Shown one piece after another: positions 9,506-18,688 of a stretch of DNA of 64,000 nucleotides (position 1 is its first letter; each line of letters begins with the position of its first letter). The notes beneath the pieces were generated by a model. The model searched no databases. It had not been told where the DNA came from and worked only from the letters and a program-made list of their open reading frames with translations. The DNA comes from Alphaproteobacteria bacterium (GTDB lineage Bacteria > Pseudomonadota > Alphaproteobacteria > Micropepsales > Micropepsaceae). Both the position numbers and the translations under genes were made by a program. The stretch is taken from assembly GCA_947467345.1 (NCBI GenBank), contig CANIHD010000018.1, positions 1-64,000 on the forward strand, read 5' to 3'.

Positions 9506-11806
9506 TCAATAGGCATATTTGAGCTCCGCCACGAAGCTGCGCTGCGGAAAGGGGTGGAAGATAAAGTATTTCCGGTTGTTCAAATTGTCGATGCCGGCGG
9601 AAAGCGTCCAATGCGGATCGAAATCATAGGAAACGCGCGTATCAACGACAAAATAGCTGCCGAAACCTTGGTAGGTGAAGGTATTTCCATCGGTGTTGTC
9701 GATTGTCGCATAGACACGGTCGCTGTAACGCGCCGCCAATGTGAAGGCCAATGCGTCGTTCGGCCGGTAGGTTGCGACCGCCGTTGCGCGCCATTCCGGT
9801 ACTTGCGGGGCTTTCTTGCCCACCGAAGCCGGCAATATGGGGTTTTTTACAATTGTGGAATCCACGAAAATTGCACTGCCTTGCAGCTCCAGCCCGTCGA
9901 TCAGAAAATCGTCCTGACGCACGACAATTTCAGCGCCGCGTGAACGCATGCGGTCGATGTTCTGAACGTAATTGAACAGCGTCGTGGACCCAGGAACCAA
10001 TGGAGCGCTTTGCGACAGCAATGCGTCATCGAGATGCTCTTCGAAATAGGTGAAACGGACGCTGCCGTTCGCCATCATATACTCGAGCGAGACTTCTCCC
10101 GAGTTGGCGCGTTCCGGTTTCAGTTCGGGATTGGGAACCGTCAGCGTCGCGCCCGTGGTGATGGCTTGATAGAGCTCGCTCACCGTCGGGAAGCGATAGG
10201 CCATGCCGTACGACGCCTTCGCTTGCCAAGCCTCATCTATCTCCCAACTCACGGAGGCTTTTGGCGAAAAGCGCGTGGCGTCCAAAGATGGCTGTGTCGT
10301 TGCCAAGGCGGGGCTGAGCGAGTAGTTGAAGCCGTCATAGGCGCGCCACGACTCGAACCGTCCACCCAGAGTCGCCGTCACTTCGGGCGTCAGACGCCAA
10401 GCATCCTGCACCCATAACGCGAGCGTTTCAGTCTTCCCGCGCGAATCGGTTGCCAGCGCGCCTTTTGGGCCGGAAATCCAATCATTCGTGCTGTAGCGGC
10501 TGTTCGCCAGCGTGTAGCGGTCGCCATGCGCGCCAAAGGTGATCTGATGCGCGCCGTCAGCACCGTACGGCCGCCATAGCGCTTTCGCGTCCAGCGTGTA
10601 CCAGCCGGTGCCATTGAGCACGGCGATATTGCCGGCTCCCGAGTTGAATCCTGAGGGGAGCGCGACCGTGGGATTGCGCTGTTCGTCCTTCGCGTACCGG
10701 TAAAGTGTGGCAACAGCCTGCCACTCCCAATTGCCGCCATTGATGGTGCCGAGCGAAAGGCTGTGCATCCAATGCTCGTCCTCCTGCCGGTAGACTTTAT
10801 TCGAAAATGCACTTGCCGCGAGGTTATAGGCGTAGCCGCCAATGTTGAGACTGCCTGAATAGACGGGCGCGCCGGCCCCGTCGCGCAAATAGGTTTCGAT
10901 GCCGGACTTGTCATCATGCAGAAAGACACCCGCGGCGTAGGTCGCGCGTATGTTCGGCGCGAAGTCATACGCCAGCTTGAGCCGGAAATTGTCTTGAATC
11001 TGACGTTCAAGTCCGCCGGCGCCGAGTTCAACGATCGCGGCGCCAGTGCGATTGGTGTCCGCGAACGCACCGGTTACGCGCGTGCCGGATGCGGAGGGAT
11101 TGGCAGGCCTCGTCGCCGTTACGTAAGCCAGTGGCTGGCTCTTCGAAACAAGATGATTGGCTGCAAGGAACCATGCGAATTTTTCAATGCGGTCGCCGGC
11201 CGTGGCGGCGAACTGATAGGTTGGGTAGGTATCCTTCGTGGCGTATTGGCTGAAGTTCTGCAGCGAGAATCCAGTCTTAAGGCTGGCCTCGAATGTCTCC
11301 GGCATGCGGGTCGCGATTTCGACCACCGCGCCAATGGAATTGCCGGCATAGGCGGCCGCGAAAGGCCCGTACAACACATCAATGCGCGCGATTTCCTGCG
11401 GCGATACCATGCCCCAGCGGGGCGATCCGATACTGTTATTGTTGGCAATAAGCGCCGAGAGAAGGACGCCATCCGCATAGATGAGACTGCGGGCGCTGGA
11501 ACCCACCCCCGATGTTCTCGTCGAGATGGGGGCCTGGGTATCGCCGATATGGCGGCGGCGCACGAAAATATTGGGCAAATATTTCAGCGAGTCTTCGGTG
11601 GTGACGGCATTGACCTGGTCCTGCAGATCGGTAGCGGTAACGCTCGCCGCCGTCGTGGGCGGAAGATTTTGTTCGGCGACGGATTTGGTGCCGGTGACAA
11701 GGATATTCTCGGACGGCGTTTGCGCGAACGATGATGCTGGAATGGCAAGCAATGCGAAAACTGAGCAGCCCGACAATAGGGTGCGGCCGAATGTTGTGTA
11801 CGACAT
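9506..11806 (-). CDS. TonB-dependent receptor of the copper locus
   Basis: This 766-residue outer-membrane receptor has a signal peptide (residues 1-28, 'PASSFAQ'), a TonB box-like 'ENILVTGTK' and a plug domain with 'YLPNIFVRRR' and 'IDVLYGPFAAAYAGNSIGAVV'. The barrel contains 'PNPELKPERANSGEVSLEY' and ends in 'FVAELKYAY' with a terminal aromatic. It sits between a DUF2946 gene and the YcnI-PCu(A)C gene, a combination known from copper-responsive loci. Copper or a copper complex is therefore the best guess for the ligand, by context only. The start has no strong ribosome binding site. Confidence 0.92.
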   Translation of the reverse strand: MSYTTFGRTLLSGCSVFALLAIPASSFAQTPSENILVTGTKSVAEQNLPPTTAASVTATDLQDQVNAVTTEDSLKYLPNIFVRRRHIGDTQAPISTRTSGVGSSARSLIYADGVLLSALIANNNSIGSPRWGMVSPQEIARIDVLYGPFAAAYAGNSIGAVVEIATRMPETFEASLKTGFSLQNFSQYATKDTYPTYQFAATAGDRIEKFAWFLAANHLVSKSQPLAYVTATRPANPSASGTRVTGAFADTNRTGAAIVELGAGGLERQIQDNFRLKLAYDFAPNIRATYAAGVFLHDDKSGIETYLRDGAGAPVYSGSLNIGGYAYNLAASAFSNKVYRQEDEHWMHSLSLGTINGGNWEWQAVATLYRYAKDEQRNPTVALPSGFNSGAGNIAVLNGTGWYTLDAKALWRPYGADGAHQITFGAHGDRYTLANSRYSTNDWISGPKGALATDSRGKTETLALWVQDAWRLTPEVTATLGGRFESWRAYDGFNYSLSPALATTQPSLDATRFSPKASVSWEIDEAWQAKASYGMAYRFPTVSELYQAITTGATLTVPNPELKPERANSGEVSLEYMMANGSVRFTYFEEHLDDALLSQSAPLVPGSTTLFNYVQNIDRMRSRGAEIVVRQDDFLIDGLELQGSAIFVDSTIVKNPILPASVGKKAPQVPEWRATAVATYRPNDALAFTLAARYSDRVYATIDNTDGNTFTYQGFGSYFVVDTRVSYDFDPHWTLSAGIDNLNNRKYFIFHPFPQRSFVAELKYAY

Positions 11807-11843
11807 GAATGTTGCTACATCTAAAAGTCCGTGATGGCTGTTT

Positions 11844-12296
11844 TCAGACGATGGACCGTGCGCTCAAACGAGCGCAGCCCACGCGATGAAAGCAGCAGGA
11901 AAGGACGGTTAGACGAGACTGGGTCGCGCGCGCTGGGCCGGTGGTGTAGCGCAGGAGATGCGGTACGCGCACATCCTGGAAATACGGCAAATCCACATGC
12001 CCGCTGAAACGCGGTGCGTTGATGGCGACGACTGGCGTTGTTATCGGCGCGAGACTGCCGAGAAGGCAAGGCTCGCCAGGGCTCTGCTTATGGTGGATTG
12101 GTTTTCCGTCCGCATCGACATAGAGCGTGGCGAACCCTGAGGCCGTGCAGATGACGATGGGACTGCCGCCGCTAGCCGCGAAGTCAGGCATCCAGCCGGC
12201 GGGAACCAGCGCACGCGATACAAAGAGGGCAAGCACAAGCAGAGCGTAGGCACGTTTGGCCTGGAGCAGTCGCACGTTTGTTAGAAAACCCCTCAT
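11844..12296 (-). CDS. DUF2946-like small membrane protein
   Basis: The 150-residue protein has one N-terminal hydrophobic segment (residues 15-34), then 'ALVPAGWMPD' and 'IVICTASG', the DUF2946 pattern, and a CCFH/CARL cysteine cluster near the C-terminus. DUF2946 genes are commonly found beside copper TonB receptors and PCu(A)C genes, as here. The ATG used lies inside a terminator-like hairpin (12284-12302). A GTG seven codons further in, at 12275, is an alternative start. Function is unknown; a role in copper acquisition or homeostasis is inferred from position. Confidence 0.6.
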   Translation of the reverse strand: MRGFLTNVRLLQAKRAYALLVLALFVSRALVPAGWMPDFAASGGSPIVICTASGFATLYVDADGKPIHHKQSPGEPCLLGSLAPITTPVVAINAPRFSGHVDLPYFQDVRVPHLLRYTTGPARATQSRLTVLSCCFHRVGCARLSARSIV

Positions 12297-12302
12297 GGGG
12301 GT
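12284..12302 (-). terminator. Candidate terminator after DUF1194 array
   Basis: On the minus strand ACCCC-CATGA-GGGGT is followed by TTTC. It lies about 60 bases beyond the stop of the last DUF1194 gene and could end that operon. It also contains the ATG assigned to the DUF2946 gene, so either that start is wrong or the structure affects its initiation. Confidence 0.4.
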
Positions 12303-12360
12303 CTTCTACGGCTGCTAGGTTTCCCGCGCGATGCGACACAGGCTCACAGCCGTACGAGCA

Positions 12361-13224
12361 TCAAAAATCCTGATAACCGTGGACGCAGTTCTCGCGCGGC
12401 GCTTTGGCAGCAGGCGGTTTCAGCAGCGGGTTGGGCGCTACCGTGCGCGGCGCGCCGGCCACTCTCATGATGCGCGGTTTCGCGGGCACGCGCGGAATAT
12501 CCCCCGATATTTCCATGACAAGTTTACGCCGAACCGCATTGGAGAAATCTTGAAAGCCTTTGGATGGGAGCGAGAACGATCCTTGTCCGCCGACCACGCA
12601 GTTCGCGTAATACTGATCGATCTCAAGATAATATTTGCCCCAATCGCCGACGCCATACTCGCCGGTGATGATCGGGAGGCCGTTAATGGTAATGCCGCGT
12701 GCGACGATGTCATCGCGCGCCGAGATAATGTCGATGCCTCTATTGTTGGGCCCGTCGCCCGAAATATCGATGGTGCGTCGCGTGCCTTCCAAACGGTTGG
12801 TTTCCATCATGCGCGCACCAATCTGCATGGCGCCGCTGATCGATGTTCCATTGCCGTAGGTGAGCGGCACTTTCATCAGATTGGCCGCCAACTCGTCGGC
12901 GCTGGCTTTGTCTTTGATCACATGCCAGTCGAGGACCAAGCGATTGAACGGCGCGCTTGACCAATCGATATAGGCGACGCCGATCTTGCCGAGTGAACCG
13001 GCTTGAATGGCACGCACAATTTCCGGGCTGCGAAACGCGGTCGCGATGCCCTGGCGTTGTAGGCGGGCCTCGGCTGTGTCGATGCTCGGCGACGTGTCGG
13101 TTGCGATCACCAGTTCGAGATCAACGCGTTCCAAAGGTGTTGTAGGGCCGGGCGCAGCGGCTGAAGCGCTGTGCGCGGCGAGCACCAGCAATCCGACAGC
13201 GGCAAATCCAAACGTATGTTTCAT
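12361..13224 (-). CDS. DUF1194 secreted vWA-like protein, paralogue 1
   Basis: This 287-residue DUF1194 protein has a signal peptide (residues 1-23, 'AAHSASAAA') and a von Willebrand A-like fold. The MIDAS motif DxSxS is 'DTSPS' at residues 43-47, and the second metal-binding loop reads 'RTIDISGDGPNN'. The ATG overlaps the preceding stop by one base (TGATG), so translation is probably coupled to the upstream paralogue. The C-terminal 40 residues are proline/alanine-rich and differ among paralogues. It is the last gene of four leftward DUF1194 genes. The family has no known function; a metal-dependent adhesion or scaffold role in the periplasm is inference from the fold. Confidence 0.85.
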   Translation of the reverse strand: MKHTFGFAAVGLLVLAAHSASAAAPGPTTPLERVDLELVIATDTSPSIDTAEARLQRQGIATAFRSPEIVRAIQAGSLGKIGVAYIDWSSAPFNRLVLDWHVIKDKASADELAANLMKVPLTYGNGTSISGAMQIGARMMETNRLEGTRRTIDISGDGPNNRGIDIISARDDIVARGITINGLPIITGEYGVGDWGKYYLEIDQYYANCVVGGQGSFSLPSKGFQDFSNAVRRKLVMEISGDIPRVPAKPRIMRVAGAPRTVAPNPLLKPPAAKAPRENCVHGYQDF

Positions 13225-14177
13225 CACCGAAAACCGCCATAGAATTGATCGGCGGAATTGCAGTTCTTATTGGCCTGTTCTTGTGTCAAGCGTGGTTGCG
13301 ACGGCGGCAGCAGGGGACTGGGCCGCGCCGGAGTTGCCGCGACGCGGATCAGACCTTTGTTCGCGGCGGTCTGAACACTTGGCAAATCTTCAGAAATCTC
13401 GAGCACCAATTTGCGGCGCATCGCTTGGGCAAAATCCTGAAGCCCTTTCGAGGGAATGGCGAATGACCCGCGGCCGCCAATGACGCAGTTGATATAATAT
13501 TGGGTGATATCGTCGTAATAAATCCCCCAATCGCCGCCGCCATATTCATCGCTGACGATAGGCAGTCCGTTGATGGTAATGCCTTGCGCCGCGATTTCAT
13601 CGCGCACATAGGAGACTGGATAGCCCCGATTGTAGGGACCGTCGCCGGAGATATCGATTGTGCGGCGCGTGCCTTGCAGCGCGTTCGTCTCGATCAAATT
13701 CGCTGCTGCCAATAACGCGCCGCCCATGTCGGTGCCGTTTCCGCGCGATGGCGGCGCCTTGAGAAGCGCGTCGGCGAAGGCTTGTGCGCTGGCCGCGTCG
13801 CTGATGACGCGCCAATCGATAACCAGCCGTGTGAAGGGGGCGCTTGACCAATCCATATAGGCGACCGCGATGCGCCCCAACGCACCGGCGTTGATCGCGC
13901 GCTCAATTTCGGGGCTGCGAAACGAGGTCGCCACGCCCTGGCGCTGCAGCCGTGCTTCATTCCAATCGATGCTGCCCGATGTATCGGTGGCGAGAACGAG
14001 TTCGAGATCGACAGGTTGGCGCGCTGCCGGTGCCGTTGGCGCCGGTCTCGCAGGCGCTGTGGCGGCTAGTGCGGGCGCGCAAAATAGGGGCGCGGCTAGC
14101 AACGCCACTATAAGGCCGTGCATTACCGAGTTTCTGGGAAGCAATCGCCCCAGTGCTGCAGAACATGCGATACGCAT
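13224..14177 (-). CDS. DUF1194 secreted vWA-like protein, paralogue 2
   Basis: The 317-residue product carries MIDAS 'DTSGS' and 'RTIDISGDGPYN', plus the family blocks 'LQRQGVATSFRSPEIERAI' and 'MRRKLVLEIS'. The start used follows the upstream stop directly (TAAATG). An internal ATG at 14123 gives a neater signal peptide (MHGLIVALLAAPLFCAPALAA) and may be the true start, though neither has a strong ribosome binding site. A proline/alanine linker follows the signal peptide. The C-terminal tail ends 'NCNSADQFYGGFR'; the glycine/aromatic ending recurs in paralogues 3 and 4. Confidence 0.84.
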   Translation of the reverse strand: MRIACSAALGRLLPRNSVMHGLIVALLAAPLFCAPALAATAPARPAPTAPAARQPVDLELVLATDTSGSIDWNEARLQRQGVATSFRSPEIERAINAGALGRIAVAYMDWSSAPFTRLVIDWRVISDAASAQAFADALLKAPPSRGNGTDMGGALLAAANLIETNALQGTRRTIDISGDGPYNRGYPVSYVRDEIAAQGITINGLPIVSDEYGGGDWGIYYDDITQYYINCVIGGRGSFAIPSKGLQDFAQAMRRKLVLEISEDLPSVQTAANKGLIRVAATPARPSPLLPPSQPRLTQEQANKNCNSADQFYGGFR

Positions 14178-15092
14178 TTACGGTTGGAACCCGCCAAAGC
14201 CACCAAATCCGCCCCTTTGATCGCAGTCGGTATCACGCGTCGCGGGCGGGCGAACGATGACCGGTCCATTGGCATTGGGAAGCAATGGCTTCAGGAATTG
14301 TGTGAGATCCTGCGCGGCGGCAAGACGAATGAAGCCGCGCGTGTCGGCATATTGGATAGGATTCGGCAGCGCGGAAATTTCCATGATCAATTTGTGCCGG
14401 ATGGCGACCGCGAAATCCTTGAACCCACGCGCGACGATCAGAAACGAGCCGCGACCGCCGATGACGCAACGCGCGTAATATTTGTCGATCTCCGGCGTGA
14501 AATTGCGTCCGGCGAATTCCTCGCCTTTAAGAATGATCGGCAATCCGTTGACGACGATGCCGTTGGCAATCACGTCCTCGCGCACCGGTGCCAGCGGCAG
14601 GCCGGCGTTATTTTGTCCATCGCCGGAAATATCGATGACTTTGCGCGTGCCTTCATAGCTATTGGCATCAATCATCTGCGCGCTCATTTGCAAAGCACTG
14701 CTGATCGACGTGCGTTGACCGGGCGTGAGCTCGACTTTCAACAATTCATCGGCGAAAGCTTCCGCGCTTTCTTTGCTATTGATGATGCGCCAATCGACGA
14801 TGACGCGGTTGAGATAGTCCACCGACCAATCGACATAGGCGACGGCGATCTTGCCATTGGCGCCGAGCGCGATGGCGCGCGTCACTTCCGGGCTCTTGAA
14901 GGCAGCAGCGGTCCCTTCGCGCTGTAGGTACGCTTCTTCCGCACTGATGCTGCGAGACACGTCAGTGGCGAGAACAAGTTCCAGATCGACGGCTTCAGCT
15001 GCGACGGCCGCGAACGGCGTCGTCACGGCAAACCCCACCGCCACGGCCACTGCGCAATGGCGCCATGGAGCAATGGTCTGGAAGAGTTTCAT
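14178..15092 (-). CDS. DUF1194 secreted vWA-like protein, paralogue 3
   Basis: This 304-residue protein starts at the ATG preceded by GGAGAG (MKLFQTIAPW), giving a signal peptide of about 33 residues. The MIDAS is 'DVSRS' and the second loop 'KVIDISGDGQNN'. It is the only paralogue with valine in the first MIDAS loop and K-V-I in place of R-T-I, so it is the most divergent at the metal site. The tail is glycine/phenylalanine-rich ('GGFGGFGGFQP'), similar to paralogue 4. The stop abuts the start of paralogue 2. Confidence 0.85.
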   Translation of the reverse strand: MKLFQTIAPWRHCAVAVAVGFAVTTPFAAVAAEAVDLELVLATDVSRSISAEEAYLQREGTAAAFKSPEVTRAIALGANGKIAVAYVDWSVDYLNRVIVDWRIINSKESAEAFADELLKVELTPGQRTSISSALQMSAQMIDANSYEGTRKVIDISGDGQNNAGLPLAPVREDVIANGIVVNGLPIILKGEEFAGRNFTPEIDKYYARCVIGGRGSFLIVARGFKDFAVAIRHKLIMEISALPNPIQYADTRGFIRLAAAQDLTQFLKPLLPNANGPVIVRPPATRDTDCDQRGGFGGFGGFQP

Positions 15093-15198
15093 GCAAGGCT
15101 CTCCGGAAAGCCGCCGAGGAGCAAAAACGATACGCCGCTCCCTCGCGCCCGGCAATCAATCTCCCGGCACAGGCGCGTTACCGGAATAGGCTTTGACC

Positions 15199-16077
15199 CT
15201 AGCGGCCAAAACCTCGGAAATCGCCGAAACCGCCAAATCCGCCGCGCATTTCATCGCAATTCTGGTCGCGCTCGGCCGGCGCGCGCAGCACGCCTGGTGG
15301 CAGAGGCAGGTCGCGCACCGGCGGATTGCCGGCCTGTGCGTAGCGGGGCTCCGGAACGAGGCCGGAAATCTCCAGAATCAGCTTGCGGCGGACGGCGCGG
15401 GCAAAATCGTTGAAACCGCGCGCGACGATGGCAAAAGAGCCGCGTCCGCCGATGACGCAGCGCGCGTAATATTGGTCGATACCGGCGCTATTCGCATCGC
15501 CATATCCGCCTTCGTCGATAAGAATCGGCAGGCCGTTGATGGTGATGCCCTTGGCGATGGCTTCCTCGCGCACCGGAGCCAAAGGCAGGCCGCCATTGTT
15601 CGGGCCGTCGCCGGAAATATCGATGGTGCGGCGGGTGCCTTGGTAGTTGTTGTTCTCGATCAGCTCCATGCCGCTGATAATGGCGCTGCTGATATGGGTG
15701 CGCCTGCCATAGGTGCGCGGCTGCTCCACCAGCTTGGTGGCAAATTCCTCCGCCGTCTCCTTGTTACGGATGATCATCCAATCGACGACGACCGTATTGT
15801 CGAATTGGTTGGACCAATCGAGATAGGCGACGGCGATTTTGCCGTAGCTTCCCAGGCTGATGATCTTGGCGATTTCCGGATTGCGAAACGCGGCGGCGAC
15901 GCCTTGGCGCTGCACGGCCGCTTCCTCATCGCCGATAGAGCCGGAACTGTCGGTGGCAATGACAAGTTCGAGGTCCACCATCTCGGGGCCGGAGGCCGCG
16001 ATTGTGGACGACGGCACAAGCGAAACGGCGGCGCATGCGAGGACCGCCAAGGTCTTCATGTCAAATCCTGTCGACAT
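15199..16077 (-). CDS. DUF1194 secreted vWA-like protein, paralogue 4 (operon-proximal)
   Basis: This is the first gene of the leftward DUF1194 operon. The start chosen (MSTGFDMKTL) has AGGAG seven bases upstream; 16059 (MKTLAVLACA) is an alternative with a simpler signal peptide. The mature 292-residue protein has MIDAS 'DSSGS' at residues 43-47, 'RTIDISGDGPNN', 'VAYLDWSNQ' and a glycine-rich end 'MRGGFGGFGDFRGFGR'. The spacing of 106 bases to paralogue 3 is larger than the other gaps. Its promoter should lie in 16078-16304, shared with the divergent M20 peptidase. Confidence 0.85.
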   Translation of the reverse strand: MSTGFDMKTLAVLACAAVSLVPSSTIAASGPEMVDLELVIATDSSGSIGDEEAAVQRQGVAAAFRNPEIAKIISLGSYGKIAVAYLDWSNQFDNTVVVDWMIIRNKETAEEFATKLVEQPRTYGRRTHISSAIISGMELIENNNYQGTRRTIDISGDGPNNGGLPLAPVREEAIAKGITINGLPILIDEGGYGDANSAGIDQYYARCVIGGRGSFAIVARGFNDFARAVRRKLILEISGLVPEPRYAQAGNPPVRDLPLPPGVLRAPAERDQNCDEMRGGFGGFGDFRGFGR

Positions 16078-16304
16078 GCGCATTCTCCTGCTTCGGGCCT
16101 TCACGCGACTCATCGCATCTCGGCGCTCGCACCGCGCCGGGCATCTTTCTATAGTTCCTAAGTAGTGTCCTTGAATTGCCCTTAGGTGGCAAGGAGCTTG
16201 AAAACACTGGTTGTTTTATCATCCGGCGTGAAACTGCGCCTGCACGGTCTTGCGCTCCTCCGCCTTCTGGCGGAGTGAAGGAACGAGAGTTGGGAGAGAT
16301 CGGC

Positions 16305-17735
16305 ATGGACGTCGTACGCCTGCGGAATTTCATCGAACCTTTGTGGGAAGATTCGGTGATCCCCTCGCTGACCGAATATATCCGCATTCCAAACAAGTCG
16401 CCTGCGTTCGATGCCGATTGGGTCGCGCATGGCTACATGGAAGATGCCGCCAATCTGATGGCGCGTTGGGCCCGCGAACATATCGCGGTGCTTCCGGGCG
16501 CCACTTTGGAGATCGTTCGTCTTCCCGGGCGCACGCCGGTCATCTTTATCGAGGTGCCGGCGACGGCATCTGATACCGGGACAGACACCGTTCTGTTGTA
16601 CGGCCATCTCGATAAACAGCCGGAAATGAAAGGTTGGTCCGAGGGCCTTGGCCCATGGACCCCCGTGCGTCGGGGCGACAACCTCTATGGGCGGGGCGGA
16701 GCGGATGACGGCTACGCCATGTATGGCGCGCTCTCCGCGCTTCTGGCTTTGCGCGATCAGAAAATCCCGCACGCGCGTGCGGTTGTGTTGATTGAGGCGT
16801 GCGAAGAATCCGGAAGTTATGATCTACCGTTTTATGTCGATCATCTCGCTCCGCGCATTGGAAAGCCGTCGCTGGTCATCTGCCTCGATTCGGGTTGCGG
16901 CGATTACGAGCATCTGTGGCTCACAACGTCGCTGCGCGGTGTCGGCATTGGCAATCTGATGGTGAACGTTCTCACCGAAGGCGTGCATTCCGGCGATGCC
17001 TCAGGGGTTGTGCCTTCGAGCTTCCGGATCGCGCGCAGTCTTCTCTCTCGCCTCGAAGATGAAAAGACCGGCGCGGTTCTGCCGCCCGCATTTTATGTGG
17101 AGATTCCACCAGAGCGCCTGCGCCAGGCCCGCGAAGCGGCAAAGGTGCTGGAGCCGGGGCCGTTCGACAGATTTCCCTGGGCCGGTGGAACGAAGCCGAT
17201 GGCGACAGATACGGCGGAGCTCATTCTCAACCGCACCTGGCGCCCGCAATTGGCGGTCACCGGTGTTGATGGACTGCCCGCACCGCGTGATGGCGGCGCC
17301 GTGCTGCTTCCCTATACGACGCTGAAGCTTTCCATGCGCCTACCGCCGACGGCAGACGCGGAAGCCGCGATGACAGAGATGGCCTCCATACTCGAAGCCA
17401 ATCCTCCATATGGAGCCGAGGTAAAGTTCAAAGGCGATCGCGGTTCGCGCGGTTGGAATGCCCCAGGCATTGCACCGTGGCTGGAAAGCTCGCTCGCGTC
17501 AGCTGCGCAAAACTCTTTCGGCCGCAAGCATGTTTATATGGGCGAGGGCGGCAGCATTCCGTTCATGTGGATGCTGGGAGAGAAATTCCCGGACACGCAG
17601 TTTGTGATCACCGGTGTGCTCGGCCCGCGCTCTAATGCGCATGGCCCCGACGAGTTCTTGCATATTCCAACCGGCAAGCGCATTGCGCAAGTGATTGCGC
17701 AGGTTGTCGTGGATCATTATTCGCGGGCAAAGTAA
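16305..17735 (+). CDS. M20 family metallopeptidase (dipeptidase-like)
   Basis: The 476-residue enzyme is a zinc-dependent M20 peptidase with the usual two-domain layout. Metal ligands and the catalytic base are visible: 'GHLDKQP' (H101, D103), 'RGGADDGY' near 130-136, 'EACEESGS' near 167, 'CLDSGCG', and the final ligand histidine in 'NAHGPDEFLHI'. No signal peptide is seen, so it is cytoplasmic. The start at MDVVRLRN has GGGAGAG seven to eight bases upstream; longer in-frame extensions to 16176 lack a ribosome binding site and have low-complexity residues. It is the first of three rightward metabolic genes, but 40 bases separate it from the reductase. Confidence 0.9.
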   Translation: MDVVRLRNFIEPLWEDSVIPSLTEYIRIPNKSPAFDADWVAHGYMEDAANLMARWAREHIAVLPGATLEIVRLPGRTPVIFIEVPATASDTGTDTVLLYGHLDKQPEMKGWSEGLGPWTPVRRGDNLYGRGGADDGYAMYGALSALLALRDQKIPHARAVVLIEACEESGSYDLPFYVDHLAPRIGKPSLVICLDSGCGDYEHLWLTTSLRGVGIGNLMVNVLTEGVHSGDASGVVPSSFRIARSLLSRLEDEKTGAVLPPAFYVEIPPERLRQAREAAKVLEPGPFDRFPWAGGTKPMATDTAELILNRTWRPQLAVTGVDGLPAPRDGGAVLLPYTTLKLSMRLPPTADAEAAMTEMASILEANPPYGAEVKFKGDRGSRGWNAPGIAPWLESSLASAAQNSFGRKHVYMGEGGSIPFMWMLGEKFPDTQFVITGVLGPRSNAHGPDEFLHIPTGKRIAQVIAQVVVDHYSRAK

Positions 17736-17775
17736 AACAGCGCAAATCTCTCGCCATTCGCATAGGGGCAATTCG

Positions 17776-18684
17776 ATGACGAATATTGGCTTTATTGGAC
17801 TTGGCCTTATGGGACGGCCGATGGCGGGTAGGCTGCAAGAGGCTGGCCATCAGCTCATTTTGAAGAGTCGCAGATCGGTGCCGGCAGAGCTTCTGACGCG
17901 CGGCGGCAAGGCAATGCCGACGCCGAAGGATGTCGCGAAAGCCGCCGAGATTATTTTTGTGATGGTTCCGGACACGCCGGATGTCGAGCTGGTCCTGTTT
18001 GGCCCGGATGGTGTTGCGGAAGGTCTGAGCCCCGGCAAAATCGTGGTCGATATGAGCAGCATCTCGCCCATCACGACGCGGGAATTCGCGAAGAAGATAG
18101 GCGAGAAGGGGTGCGAATACCTCGACGCGCCCGTTTCCGGCGGCGATATCGGCGCCAAAGCGGGAACGCTGACCATCATGGTCGGTGGACCTGAATCGGC
18201 GTTCGAGCGCGTGTCACCGCTTTTTGCGATCATGGGCAAGACAATCACCCATATCGGCGACAATGGCGCCGGCCAGACCGCGAAAGTCGCCAATCAGATC
18301 ATCGTTGCGCTCACCATCGCCGCTGTTTCGGAAGCGTTGCTGTTCGCCTCCAAAGCCGGCGCCGATCCTGTCAAAGTCCGCCAAGCATTGATGGGCGGGT
18401 TTGCAGGCTCGCGCATTCTGGAAGTGCATGGCGAACGCATGCTGAAACGCACCTTCACGCCAGGTTTCCGCCTCGCGCTGCACCATAAGGATCTGAACAT
18501 TGCGCTGGAAGGCGCGCGCCAATTGCATTTGTCGCTGCCGCACACCGCCGTTTGCCAAGAATTGTTCAACTCCGCTCTGGCGGCCGGGGACGGCGAACTC
18601 GACGATTCGGCCTTGCTGCGGGTCCTCGAACGTCTAGCCCATCATGAGATCAAGCCGGTCTCGGACACCGCCGATAAAGCCTAG
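17776..18684 (+). CDS. garR: 2-hydroxy-3-oxopropionate reductase (tartronate semialdehyde reductase)
   Basis: The 302-residue enzyme belongs to the beta-hydroxyacid dehydrogenase family and would reduce tartronate semialdehyde to D-glycerate with NAD(P)H. The N-terminus has the dinucleotide-binding glycine motif 'GFIGLGLMGRPMA'. The substrate-binding signature is 'DAPVSGGDIGAKAGTLTIMVGG' in two parts around residue 120, and the catalytic lysine is in 'GQTAKVANQI' near residue 170. 3-Hydroxyisobutyrate dehydrogenase is an alternative, but the following glycerate kinase gene supports the glycerate pathway. The start at 17776 gives the canonical MTNIGFIGLG terminus. Confidence 0.9.
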   Translation: MTNIGFIGLGLMGRPMAGRLQEAGHQLILKSRRSVPAELLTRGGKAMPTPKDVAKAAEIIFVMVPDTPDVELVLFGPDGVAEGLSPGKIVVDMSSISPITTREFAKKIGEKGCEYLDAPVSGGDIGAKAGTLTIMVGGPESAFERVSPLFAIMGKTITHIGDNGAGQTAKVANQIIVALTIAAVSEALLFASKAGADPVKVRQALMGGFAGSRILEVHGERMLKRTFTPGFRLALHHKDLNIALEGARQLHLSLPHTAVCQELFNSALAAGDGELDDSALLRVLERLAHHEIKPVSDTADKA

Positions 18685-18688
18685 CCGC

